Part shown: positions 1 to 7,877 of the stretch, piece by piece
How positions within the stretch are numbered: the stretch's first letter is position 1
How the letters are laid out: each line of letters opens with the position of its first letter
Assembly (NCBI RefSeq): GCF_028728205.1
Contig: NZ_JAQYUU010000001.1
Location: forward strand, 1,562,082-1,626,081
Length of the DNA stretch: 64,000 nt
Source: Clostridium sp. 'White wine YQ'
Lineage (GTDB): Bacteria > Bacillota > Clostridia > Clostridiales > Clostridiaceae
Reading direction: 5' to 3'
Notes under the pieces: generated by a model
Databases searched by the model: none
What the model was told of the DNA's origin: nothing
What the model saw: the letters and a program-made list of their open reading frames with translations, nothing else
Made by a program: the position numbers and the translations under genes

Positions 1-22
1 ATAACAATTATCTCCTTAAATC

Positions 23-400
23 TTATTTTTCATATTTTTCATATAACTTTTTGCATGTCCCAATAAATTCTTCCTTAGATATTCCAAAACAATAGGCTTC
101 CGCGATAATATTGCTTAGTTCATCATTTAATATGCTAATGGATTCCTCATTTTTTCTAATTGGAATTGGATTTACGATAGCACCTTTTCGTCTATCTATT
201 GTGACAAAACCCTCATCTTTTAATAAATTATAGCCTTTATTTACTGTATGAAGATTTATTCCGATATCCTCTGCCATCTGCCTTACTGATGGAAGACTTT
301 CCTCTGGCTGAAGTTCACCGCTTGCTATACCACTAATAATCTGATTTTTAAGTTGAAGATAAATAGGTGTTTCACTTTGAAAATCAATTCTAAGCAACAT
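23..400 (-). CDS. GntR-family transcriptional regulator, YtrA subfamily
   Basis: This 125-residue protein has an N-terminal winged helix (about residues 10-75, containing PSVRQMAEDIGINLHTVNK) and only a short C-terminal helical tail. That is the YtrA layout within the GntR family and lacks the large effector domain of FadR or HutC types. YtrA-type regulators usually repress a downstream ABC transporter operon. Here an AAGGAG ribosome site at the left window edge suggests such a gene starts just outside. The start follows AGGAGG. A perfect 39-bp palindrome lies 27 bp upstream and is the likely autoregulatory operator. The family is secure; the target is inferred. Confidence 0.9.
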   Translation of the reverse strand: MLLRIDFQSETPIYLQLKNQIISGIASGELQPEESLPSVRQMAEDIGINLHTVNKGYNLLKDEGFVTIDRRKGAIVNPIPIRKNEESISILNDELSNIIAEAYCFGISKEEFIGTCKKLYEKYEK

Positions 401-426
401 TCTATCCCTCCTTTTAATGTTCTATT

Positions 427-465
427 AATTATATTTGTTATATATAATATATAACAAATATAATT
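427..465. promoter_or_regulatory. 39-bp perfect palindrome, probable GntR operator
   Basis: Two 19-bp arms (427-445 and 447-465) are perfect inverted copies around a single central base, reading AATTATATTTG from either end. It lies 27 bp upstream of the GntR start and contains TATAAT-like sequence, so bound repressor would cover the promoter. YtrA-type regulators bind such AT-rich palindromes. The symmetry is seen directly; the role is inferred. Confidence 0.7.
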
Positions 466-479
466 ACTTGTAAAGAAAA

Positions 480-511
480 AAGATCAAATAATTTATAGTT
501 TATTTGATCTT
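480..511 (-). terminator. Rho-independent terminator of the hypothetical gene at 520
   Basis: Twelve-base-pair arms AAGATCAAATAA and TTATTTGATCTT enclose an 8-nt loop. On the minus strand they are followed by TTTTTCTTTA. Confidence 0.8.
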
Positions 512-519
512 AAAAACTT

Positions 520-1086
520 CTATATTTTAATATTAATTTTTTCAGATAATAGAGGTGCTCCTACCCTATTTACAGATGGATATGTGTCTACATATTTTAA
601 GCCAAGTTCAAAAACTCTCCCCCAATAATCTTCTGGAATAGACTTTTTCTTTATGTTGATAGCCTCAGTATCATCTGAAAGAAATTCTGCAATATTTGGA
701 GTAAATCCTACCCACAATCCCATTGGGTTTTCACCTGGAATTATGTCTTCATCATACCTATTTCCAGTTTTATATGTGTTTAATGTTAACAGTCTTGTAC
801 TTATCGTTAGTTTATATTCCTTAATTAAACTTCTAGGATAGGATAATATTGCCACACAATCTAAATCCTCTGAATATGCTGCTATTAATAGCGGATTTAG
901 TGATACAACAATAGCTGGTTCTGGAAACCCACTTTGAAATAATTTTCTAAACTTCTTTATTTTAAAATGATTTAGAATACTATAGGGATGCATCTTACTT
1001 TTAAATAAATCAGCTCTTAAATATTTTAGTTTATCATTTGAAACGGTAATATCCTTATTGATATTACAATGATAATATTTTTTCAT
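520..1086 (-). CDS. Hypothetical protein, about 188 residues
   Basis: I do not recognise this soluble protein. It has no signal peptide or membrane segment. The middle (NPLLIAAYSEDLDCVAILSYP) looks like alternating beta strands of a compact globular domain, and the end has a conserved-looking GENPMGLWVGFTPN loop. The start is uncertain. GGAGG lies 14 nt before the ATG used here and 8 nt before an in-frame TTG at 1092; a further TTG at 1107 would overlap the ribosome site. It is monocistronic with its own terminator. Base composition matches its neighbours. Confidence 0.7.
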   Translation of the reverse strand: MKKYYHCNINKDITVSNDKLKYLRADLFKSKMHPYSILNHFKIKKFRKLFQSGFPEPAIVVSLNPLLIAAYSEDLDCVAILSYPRSLIKEYKLTISTRLLTLNTYKTGNRYDEDIIPGENPMGLWVGFTPNIAEFLSDDTEAINIKKKSIPEDYWGRVFELGLKYVDTYPSVNRVGAPLLSEKINIKI

Positions 1087-1528
1087 ATCCAAGAATCCAT
1101 CCTCCAATATTATTTTCTCTATAATATGTTTATTTAAATACTTTAGAAAATATCATAACATTCCCATAATATTTACAATATTATTTCATTTTTATTCATA
1201 TGCAAAAATATGTGGATTATTTTCTAATAATATAATATACTAAAGTAGAATGATTTTTTAAGAACTTTAATTAATCCCTTAGGGAACATCAGTTTACTTA
1301 CTAAGCAGTACTATTGCAGCACACAGTAGTACACAATGCTTTAGTATAGATTTTTACCCTTCATCAAAAGAGAGGCCCACATTTTACCCGTGTGAAAGCC
1401 TCTCTTAAATTTTGCCCATTTTTCAATCATAAATAATATATCTTTCTATTCTTTGGAATTGCATATTTGCTTTAAAATTGTTATCATAATATTGTTATTT
1501 TTTATTATAAAATTGGGGGGCTATACAT
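1087..1528 (+). promoter_or_regulatory. Structured leader upstream of aspartate kinase
   Basis: This 442-nt gap between divergent genes has no convincing open frame. On the + strand it holds a small hairpin (GTACTA with TAGTAC, about 1308-1332) and a strong hairpin at 1368-1406 about 120 nt before the aspartate kinase start. Neither the conserved core of the lysine riboswitch nor the T-box motif is visible, so the ligand, if any, is unknown. An attenuating leader is the simplest reading. Confidence 0.4.
1368..1406 (+). terminator. Candidate attenuator hairpin before aspartate kinase
   Basis: Nine-base-pair arms AAGAGAGGC and GCCTCTCTT enclose an inner CACA/TGTG pairing. The following sequence is T-rich but interrupted (TAAATTTTGCCC). 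It lies inside the leader rather than after a gene, which suggests attenuation, but a role as a plain leader stem-loop cannot be excluded. Confidence 0.5.
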
Positions 1529-2848
1529 ATGAAAAACACAATAGTAGCAAAATTTGGGGGAAGTTCGCTTGCGAGTTCTGAGCAATTTAGAAAAGTTAAA
1601 TCCATAGTATCTTCTAATAAAGATAGAAGATTTGTAGTTCCATCTGCTCCTGGTAAAAGAGATAGCAAGGACTATAAAATTACTGATTTACTTTATCTAT
1701 GTAATGCTCATGTTAAAACTTCTATTCCTTTTGACGATGTATTCAAACTAATAGAAGAAAGATATTGCAGCATTGTTAGCGACTTATCAATAGATATTGA
1801 TATCAATATTCCTCTTGAAAAAATTAAAGAAGATATTAGGAATGGTGCTTCAGCTGATTATGCAGCTAGTAGAGGTGAATATTTAAATGGACTTATTTTG
1901 GCTAAATATTTAGAATATGAGTTTATTGATGCAGCCGAAATAATTGTATTTAATGAAGGCGGCACTTACGATGAAGAAAAAACTAAAATTAAGGTTGAAG
2001 AAAGATTATCCAAGGTTAAAAATGCAGTAATTCCAGGATTTTATGGAGCTAACGAAGAAGGTGAAATTGTTGCATTTTCTAGAGGTGGCTCAGATGTAAC
2101 TGGCTCTATTATCGCAGCAAGCATTAATGCTAGTTTATATGAAAACTGGACAGATGTTTCAGGTTTCCTAATGGCTGATCCTAGAATAGTAGATAATCCA
2201 AAAGCTATAGAAAAGATTACTTATAAAGAATTAAGGGAGCTTTCTTACATGGGTGCTTCTGTTTTACATGAAGAAGCCATTTTCCCTGTTAGAGAAGCTG
2301 GAATATATATAAATATAAAAAACACAAACAGACCTGAGGATCCAGGTACATTAATAGTTGATGATATACAAGACGTAAAAAACCACGGAAAAATTACTGG
2401 AGTTGCAGGAAGAAAAGACTTTACTGTAATTGCTATAGAAAAAGCTCTTATGAATTCCGAACTTGGTTTTACTAGAAGAATTTTATCAATTCTTGAATCT
2501 TACGGAATTTCCTATGAAAATATGCCTTCAGGTATAGATACTGTTTCCTTAGTAATTGCTGACTCTCAGTTAAAGAATAAAAAGGACAAAGTAGTTGAAG
2601 AAATTAAGAGACAGTGTTCACCAGATTCTATAGATGTTTATCCAAACATGGCTGTTATAGCTACCGTTGGCCGCGGAATGGCCAAAGCTACTGGAGTAGC
2701 TGCAGTATTATTCTCAGCTCTTGCAAAAGCAAATATAAACGTAAGAATGATTGACCAAGGATCAAGTGAGATGAATATATTAGTAGGTGTTGCTACTTCA
2801 GATTTTGAAAAGGCCGTAAATGCTATATATAGTGCATTTGAAAAGTAA
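1529..2848 (+). CDS. lysC: Aspartate kinase
   Basis: Aspartate kinase phosphorylates aspartate, the first step toward lysine, diaminopimelate, threonine and methionine. The 439-residue protein opens with the kinase motif AKFGGSS. It has the substrate-loop sequence TDVSGFLMADPRIV in mid-protein and ends with two ACT regulatory domains (around GFTRRILSILESYGIS and VLFSALAKANINVRMI), as in single-chain monofunctional enzymes. The start follows GGGGGG at good spacing. It is transcribed alone, behind a structured leader and before a clear terminator. Feedback control by lysine or threonine is expected from the ACT domains, but which one is not visible. The symbol is given by function; paralogue naming varies. 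Confidence 0.93.
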   Translation: MKNTIVAKFGGSSLASSEQFRKVKSIVSSNKDRRFVVPSAPGKRDSKDYKITDLLYLCNAHVKTSIPFDDVFKLIEERYCSIVSDLSIDIDINIPLEKIKEDIRNGASADYAASRGEYLNGLILAKYLEYEFIDAAEIIVFNEGGTYDEEKTKIKVEERLSKVKNAVIPGFYGANEEGEIVAFSRGGSDVTGSIIAASINASLYENWTDVSGFLMADPRIVDNPKAIEKITYKELRELSYMGASVLHEEAIFPVREAGIYINIKNTNRPEDPGTLIVDDIQDVKNHGKITGVAGRKDFTVIAIEKALMNSELGFTRRILSILESYGISYENMPSGIDTVSLVIADSQLKNKKDKVVEEIKRQCSPDSIDVYPNMAVIATVGRGMAKATGVAAVLFSALAKANINVRMIDQGSSEMNILVGVATSDFEKAVNAIYSAFEK

Positions 2849-2903
2849 TTAACAAAAAAGTTCAACGCTTATAGATCTAAGTTTCTAAAATTGAAAGAAA
2901 TGA

Positions 2904-2930
2904 AGAGCAGAAATCACCGATTTCTGCTCT
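2904..2930 (+). terminator. Terminator of aspartate kinase
   Basis: Twelve perfect base pairs, AGAGCAGAAATC with GATTTCTGCTCT, enclose a 3-nt loop and are followed by CTTGTTT. Confidence 0.85.
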
Positions 2931-3046
2931 CTTGTTTATATACTGAAATTATTTATATTCAGCCCCTTTGTAATCTTTACATTTGGTTAATTTGAAATAT
3001 TTATACTGTAAGATTTGTTAATCTTTTTATAACATCACCTATTAAC

Positions 3047-4048
3047 TTACTTTAAAAGTATTTTTTTAACTCTAGTCTTTCTTAAAATTGTAATTAATGC
3101 TGCGGAGATTAATAAAGAACAAATAAATCTAATCATTGTATTTGCAAATAATATTGGAGCAAGTACTGAAAGCCATATCATTATAATTTGATGTGAACAA
3201 TATATTCCTATACTGTACTCTCTACAAGCTTTAGATATTTTAGTTGAAATATTTTTACTGTAATTAATTGCCCAAATTAATATTAAAGGTGCTGCAATTA
3301 TTGCTGACAGATACATATTAGCATCTTTAGCAACACCAGTTTTATTTAATATAAATGCTTCAACCAATAAAAGTATAATTGAAATTATACTTAGCAAGCC
3401 TGCTTTTTTTATCTTTTTATACAGTTTATATTTATTAATGAATGCACCTAAAGACACAAAAAGAATTGATTCTGTAACGCCTACTTGTGGCATCATAAAT
3501 ATTGATGTGTACCCTTTAATCAATGGATTTATCATTGTTGCTTGAAATAATCCATAATAAGTATCACCAGTTGTCCCAAATAGATATAATACAAATCCAA
3601 TCAAAAGTAAAATAAATACTTTATCTCTTTTTAGCAATGGTGCTATTACAAAAACAGTAATGATTAATGAGGATATATACCAGAGGCTTCCTGTTATTCC
3701 AATTAGCAACAGTCTCTCAATTAGAATTATAGGAGGTGCTCCTAAACTACTTAAGACCATCGGAAATAATGCTATAATCTCTATAGTTACCCAAGAAAAA
3801 TAAAGAATTAGTAATCTTTTCAATGTTGCTATAGGTTCTTTTTTTAATTGAATTCGGTCAAATAAAAAATAACCTGAAACCATAAAGAAAAATGGTACTG
3901 CAAGTCTACTAATTCCCATGCTCGTTGCAATCCATAAATTTTCATTTATTGAGTGAAAAGCCATTGTGTGAATTGATACTACTGCAATAGCAAATAGCAA
4001 TCGTAATACATCAATCATTCCGTAGTAACTCTTATTATTTGTTTCCAT
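3047..4048 (-). CDS. Membrane acyltransferase family 3 (OafA-like)
   Basis: This 333-residue integral membrane protein has about ten hydrophobic segments and begins MIDVLRLLFAIAVVSIHTMA. The Arg and His of this first-helix motif are typical of acyltransferase family 3, which O-acylates cell-surface sugars or peptidoglycan from a cytoplasmic acyl donor. The FFFMVSGYFLF stretch in the second segment is also characteristic. No extra SGNH domain is present, so it is the minimal form. It is monocistronic between aspartate kinase and ferredoxin, and its substrate cannot be told from context. Confidence 0.85.
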   Translation of the reverse strand: METNNKSYYGMIDVLRLLFAIAVVSIHTMAFHSINENLWIATSMGISRLAVPFFFMVSGYFLFDRIQLKKEPIATLKRLLILYFSWVTIEIIALFPMVLSSLGAPPIILIERLLLIGITGSLWYISSLIITVFVIAPLLKRDKVFILLLIGFVLYLFGTTGDTYYGLFQATMINPLIKGYTSIFMMPQVGVTESILFVSLGAFINKYKLYKKIKKAGLLSIISIILLLVEAFILNKTGVAKDANMYLSAIIAAPLILIWAINYSKNISTKISKACREYSIGIYCSHQIIMIWLSVLAPILFANTMIRFICSLLISAALITILRKTRVKKILLK

Positions 4049-4183
4049 GATAAAGCCACTCTCCTTAAAAAATCACTTTAATATTTTATTTATTTTTTAA
4101 AATACAAGTTCTTCCATACCATATTTACGAAAACTATTTCTATTTTCTGACACTTATATAAAAAAAAATAATTTCAACTAAAA

Positions 4184-4217
4184 AAACTATTATCGCAATC
4201 CCTCACGATAATAGTTT
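4184..4217 (-). terminator. Terminator of the ferredoxin gene
   Basis: Arms AAACTATTATCG and CGATAATAGTTT pair perfectly over 12 bp. On the minus strand they are followed by a run of T. Confidence 0.85.
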
Positions 4218-4272
4218 CCTATTAAATAAATCTTATTAAGCATATATTAAATATAAACGCTAAGCTTCTTCT

Positions 4273-4461
4273 CTATTCTACAGTTATGGCAGATACTGGG
4301 CATTGCTCACAAGCCTCATTTGCACTTGCTAACAAATCTTCTCCAAGTTCGTTTTCGATTGCTTTTGCTTTTCCATCATCATCCATGTCAAATACTTCTG
4401 GACTTATTGCAGCACACAATCCGCATCCTATACATGTATCTTTATCTACACATGCCTTCAT
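4273..4461 (-). CDS. 4Fe-4S ferredoxin
   Basis: This 62-residue single-cluster ferredoxin has the ligand set C10-x2-C13-x2-C16 and a distal C followed by P in EQCPVSAITVE. It is a low-potential electron carrier. The start at MKACVDKDTC is chosen because the ribosome site AAGGAG is 8-9 nt away; an ATG three codons upstream overlaps that site. It lies 94 bp downstream of the flavodiiron gene on the same strand, so it may supply electrons to that enzyme. Co-transcription is plausible but not proven. Confidence 0.92.
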   Translation of the reverse strand: MKACVDKDTCIGCGLCAAISPEVFDMDDDGKAKAIENELGEDLLASANEACEQCPVSAITVE

Positions 4462-4555
4462 AAAAATCATCTCCTTTTTATAAGTTTATAAGCAAATTCT
4501 ACCAAAATATTTATATAAAATACGTAACTTTAGTTACCACTTTAATGAATGTTAT

Positions 4556-5743
4556 CTATATTTTTTCAGCTATTATCTTTCCAAATTCCTTACATCTATC
4601 CATTGCTTCTTCATCAGGATTCCAAAGTTCCTTTATACCATCATTTATCATTTCAAAACCAGCTTTAGTTAACTCTTCTGTTATTATCTTAACAGATTCA
4701 CCACTCCATCCATAGCTTCCAAAACCAGCTGCTTTTTTACCTTTAAATTCTAATCCTTTTATCATTTCTAATATTGAAGCTGTTGAAGATAAAATACCCT
4801 TATTAATTGTAGATGATCCTACTAAAACAATTTTTGACTTAAATACTTCTGTGATTATATCGTTCTTATCTAGCTTTGATGAATTTAATTGTTTTATTGT
4901 AACGTTCGAATTTACACTCTTTATTCCTTCTACTATAGCCTCAGCCATCTTTGAAGTTCCACCCCACATTGTATCATATACTAATGTAATTTGGTTTTCA
5001 GAGTAATCTTTTGCCCATTCAACATATTTTTCTACAATTTGAAGCGGCTTATCTCTCCATATTATTCCATGGCTTGGACATATCATATCTACAGGTAAAT
5101 TAAATCCTAATATTTCATCAACCTTCTTAACTACAAATTTACTAAAAGGTGTTAATATATTAGCATAATATTTAATTGCTTCTTGATATAGTTCAAATTG
5201 GTCAACAGTATCATTGTACATATATTCTGAAGCATAATGTTGTCCAAATGCATCATTACTAAACAATATATTGTCACCAGTCATATATGTAAACATACTA
5301 TCAGGCCAGTGTAACATTTTAGCTTCAATAAATATTAATTTGTTTTTTCCAATATCTAATGTATCACCAGTCTTAACAGTTACAAAATTCCAATCCTTGT
5401 GATAATGTCCCTTCAATATTTTAGCTCCATTTTTTGTACAATAAATTGGAGTATCTGGAATCTCCTCCATCAAATCTAGTAATCCACCACTATGATCTGG
5501 TTCTGAGTGATTTGCTATTATATAATCTATCTTCTTTAAATCTACTTCTTTCTTTAAGTTTGCAACAAATTCCTTAGAAAATGGACTCCAAACTGTATCT
5601 ATTAGTACTGTTTTTTCATCCTTTATTAAATAAGAATTATATGAAGAACCCTTATGTGTAGAATATTCTTCACCATGGAACTTTTTAAGTTCCCAATCAA
5701 TCTTTCCAACCCAAGTAACTTTTTCATTTAATTTAAAACTCAT
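4556..5743 (-). CDS. fprA: Flavodiiron protein (FprA type A, O2/NO reductase)
   Basis: Flavodiiron proteins reduce oxygen to water or nitric oxide to nitrous oxide in the cytoplasm of anaerobes. The 395-residue length fits the two-domain class A. Residues 1-250 form a beta-lactamase-like domain with diiron ligands visible as H79-x-E81-x-D83-H84, H145, D164 and H225. From about residue 253 a flavodoxin domain begins (LVYDTMWGGTSKMAEAI binds the FMN phosphate). All ligands are intact, so it should be active. The start follows GGAGG. A ferredoxin gene lies downstream on the same strand. Confidence 0.95.
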   Translation of the reverse strand: MSFKLNEKVTWVGKIDWELKKFHGEEYSTHKGSSYNSYLIKDEKTVLIDTVWSPFSKEFVANLKKEVDLKKIDYIIANHSEPDHSGGLLDLMEEIPDTPIYCTKNGAKILKGHYHKDWNFVTVKTGDTLDIGKNKLIFIEAKMLHWPDSMFTYMTGDNILFSNDAFGQHYASEYMYNDTVDQFELYQEAIKYYANILTPFSKFVVKKVDEILGFNLPVDMICPSHGIIWRDKPLQIVEKYVEWAKDYSENQITLVYDTMWGGTSKMAEAIVEGIKSVNSNVTIKQLNSSKLDKNDIITEVFKSKIVLVGSSTINKGILSSTASILEMIKGLEFKGKKAAGFGSYGWSGESVKIITEELTKAGFEMINDGIKELWNPDEEAMDRCKEFGKIIAEKI

Positions 5744-5996
5744 TTATATTCCTCCAATCGAGATTTTATTTTCTATGTGTTTATAATATAGCTTTTTAAA
5801 TTTGTTTTCTGTGATTCAAATCAATTTATAACTTTAATTTCCCTACTTTAGAAAATAAGGAGTTTTTAACAAAAAACTACTAAATTATAATGAATTAAAT
5901 TGTAAATACTAACTATAGAGTTTTAAATTTATTAATTACATAAACACATTTTGAAGAAAATCTTATCCTTGTGCTCTATATTAAGGAGGTACTAGT

Positions 5997-6155
5997 ATGA
6001 AAAATGATAATAAAAGAACTTTTGAAAAGAAAGAATTTTTAAGAAATGGTTCAAAAACTCAAGATCAATGGCCTAAAAATCATGAAACCACTACTTTAGA
6101 AAAACCTGCTTTAAATGAAAGTGCAATTGAGGCTCAAAAAAGAGGCTTTGAATAA
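5997..6155 (+). CDS. Small hypothetical protein, 52 residues
   Basis: This tiny gene has a textbook AAGGAGG site 7 nt before its ATG. The protein is polar, charged and probably unstructured (MKNDNKRTFEKKEFLRNG at the start, EAQKRGFE at the end), with one Trp. It sits 16 bp before a second tiny gene and the two look co-transcribed. I do not recognise the family. The dense charge, absence of Cys and small size would fit a spore- or stress-associated small protein, but nothing here proves that. Confidence 0.7.
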   Translation: MKNDNKRTFEKKEFLRNGSKTQDQWPKNHETTTLEKPALNESAIEAQKRGFE

Positions 6156-6171
6156 AAAGGTGGTGATTTAA

Positions 6172-6339
6172 ATGAATGATGATAAGAAATCTAAAGATCT
6201 AAACAAAGTAACTAAAAAAGAGATTGCTATGGGTGAAAGAGGACCTTATGTAAGTGAAGTACAGTATTTTGAGACACCTGAAGATTATAATGATGCTTTC
6301 AAAAAATACTATCCTGAAAATGAAGTTCCTAAGCTATAA
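6172..6339 (+). CDS. Small hypothetical protein, 55 residues
   Basis: The start follows AAAGGTGG at good spacing and the gene is the second of a two-gene unit. The protein is charged, with a Lys-rich first third (MNDDKKSKDLNKVTKKE) and an aromatic acidic second half (VQYFETPEDYNDAFKKYYP). There is no signal peptide or membrane segment. It ends just before a long palindrome. I do not recognise it. Confidence 0.7.
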   Translation: MNDDKKSKDLNKVTKKEIAMGERGPYVSEVQYFETPEDYNDAFKKYYPENEVPKL

Positions 6340-6340
6340 A

Positions 6341-6395
6341 TATAACATGGTAAAGGATTACTAATAGGAAATTAGTAATCCTTTACCATGTTATA
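6341..6395. terminator. 25-bp-arm palindrome between convergent genes
   Basis: Arms 6341-6365 and 6371-6395 are perfect inverted repeats (TATAACATGGTAAAGGATTA and onward) with a 5-nt loop. The element lies between the small-gene pair and the end of a histidine kinase gene, so it probably ends transcription from both sides. Neither side has a clean T-run, and the stem is much longer than the other terminators here. Confidence 0.6.
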
Positions 6396-6398
6396 CCA

Positions 6399-7826
6399 TC
6401 ATATTCCATATATATCTGAGAATTCTATTTTAATCTTTTCATATAAATTACCGTATGTATTGTAATTTAAAGCTTCAACTGCTACTTCATCACAAATATT
6501 TCTAATAGGTAATTCAATAATAAATTCGCTACCAACCCCCAAACTACTTTTCACTGTAATTTTTCCATTATGCTTGTCAACTAAAGACTTAACAAGTGCC
6601 AATCCCATTCCACTGCCTTCATGATTTCTTGTTAATGACTTATTTACCTGTGTAAATTTTTCAAAAATCATATCAAGCTTATCTTCTGGGATACCTATTC
6701 CTGTATCTTCAACAGAAATAAATACAGATTCTCCATTCTCAAAAACATTAACTGTTATCTTTCCTCCTCCCCCAGACTTAGTGAACTTCACGGCATTTGA
6801 AAGAATATTTAATATAATATTTTCAATTTTTTCTGGATCTGCAGCAATAATTTTTTCCTTTAATTTTGAGTTGAAGACCACTTTAACCTCTGTATCTTTG
6901 ATATATTCCTCAACTTCTTCAGTAACCTCTCTTACTATATCTACAATATCTATGTTCTGTAAGTTTATATCATAATAATCTGTATCAACCTTAGTAACTT
7001 CAATTATATTATTAAATGTTCTCATAAGCCTATAACAGTTCCTTTTCATAGTGTCTAAATATTTCCCAACAAATTTGTTTTGAGATTTGCCAGGTATATT
7101 TGTTACTTCAATAAGCTGAATTGCAGATAAAATAACATTAATAGGGGTCCTTAACTCATGTGAAATATTTGAGAAAAACTCTTTTCTAATGTTTTCGTAT
7201 TCCATATTCTCGCAAATTAGCTTATTATTTTCTTCGATGGTGTTCCTTAGGTTTATTAAATCCTCCTCAATATTTCTTCTTTCTTTCATTTCTTTTTGAA
7301 GAGTTTCTTTTTCCACCAGTACTTCTAAATCAATTTCTAACCTTTCTTTTAGCATCTTGATAAGCTTATAATTATTTTTATTAGTAAAACTTTCTTTATT
7401 TCCAATGGCACAAATTATTCCGAAAACTTCTCCATCTGGCCACTTGATTGGAACTGCAAAATCAAATTCCCTTTTTAGCGTCTTATTTGAATTCTCAATC
7501 TTAAATTCCTCAAATTCCAAATCTTTTTTTATAAACTTTTGTTTATTTCTAACGATAGTTTCGCAATAAAGCTCTGATAGAAGTCCATTACTATCTCCAT
7601 TATCATAGGGGTTTTCGCCATTCTTATTGGTAATAAATACTTCTACTTCTTCATTTTTAATATGCTTAATAAGTGCTATGGGTATGTTGATTGTTATGGC
7701 CATAATATCAACTATTTCCTGCCATTTGCTCATAATTGCATCGGATATCTCTGGTTTTTTATTAGAAGTAATAGTCAATGTAATTGGTTTTTCATGTATG
7801 CTAGCTTTTACATCCGAACATCTCAT
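6399..7826 (-). CDS. Sensor histidine kinase, soluble, GAF-like sensor
   Basis: This 475-residue kinase has no membrane segment. Residues 30-170 resemble a GAF-type sensor domain (FAVPIKWPDGEVFGIICAIG), then a coiled coil (about 170-215), a HisKA domain with phospho-acceptor H223 in NISHELRTP, and a HATPase domain with the N, G1 (DTGIGIP) and G2 (GSGMGLALV) boxes. The stimulus is unknown. The next gene upstream is a second kinase with a closely similar C-terminal half and the same end tail, and no response regulator lies nearby. In clostridia orphan kinases of this build can phosphorylate Spo0A, which is a possibility only. Confidence 0.93.
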   Translation of the reverse strand: MRCSDVKASIHEKPITLTITSNKKPEISDAIMSKWQEIVDIMAITINIPIALIKHIKNEEVEVFITNKNGENPYDNGDSNGLLSELYCETIVRNKQKFIKKDLEFEEFKIENSNKTLKREFDFAVPIKWPDGEVFGIICAIGNKESFTNKNNYKLIKMLKERLEIDLEVLVEKETLQKEMKERRNIEEDLINLRNTIEENNKLICENMEYENIRKEFFSNISHELRTPINVILSAIQLIEVTNIPGKSQNKFVGKYLDTMKRNCYRLMRTFNNIIEVTKVDTDYYDINLQNIDIVDIVREVTEEVEEYIKDTEVKVVFNSKLKEKIIAADPEKIENIILNILSNAVKFTKSGGGGKITVNVFENGESVFISVEDTGIGIPEDKLDMIFEKFTQVNKSLTRNHEGSGMGLALVKSLVDKHNGKITVKSSLGVGSEFIIELPIRNICDEVAVEALNYNTYGNLYEKIKIEFSDIYGI

Positions 7827-7877
7827 AATAACCCTTCTTTCATATTAAAACCCATTTAGAATAAATACAACCACGTC

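Noticed and set aside
1240..1528. Lysine riboswitch or T-box before aspartate kinase
   Set aside because: The conserved lysine-riboswitch core and the T-box bulge sequence are not present; only simple hairpins are seen.
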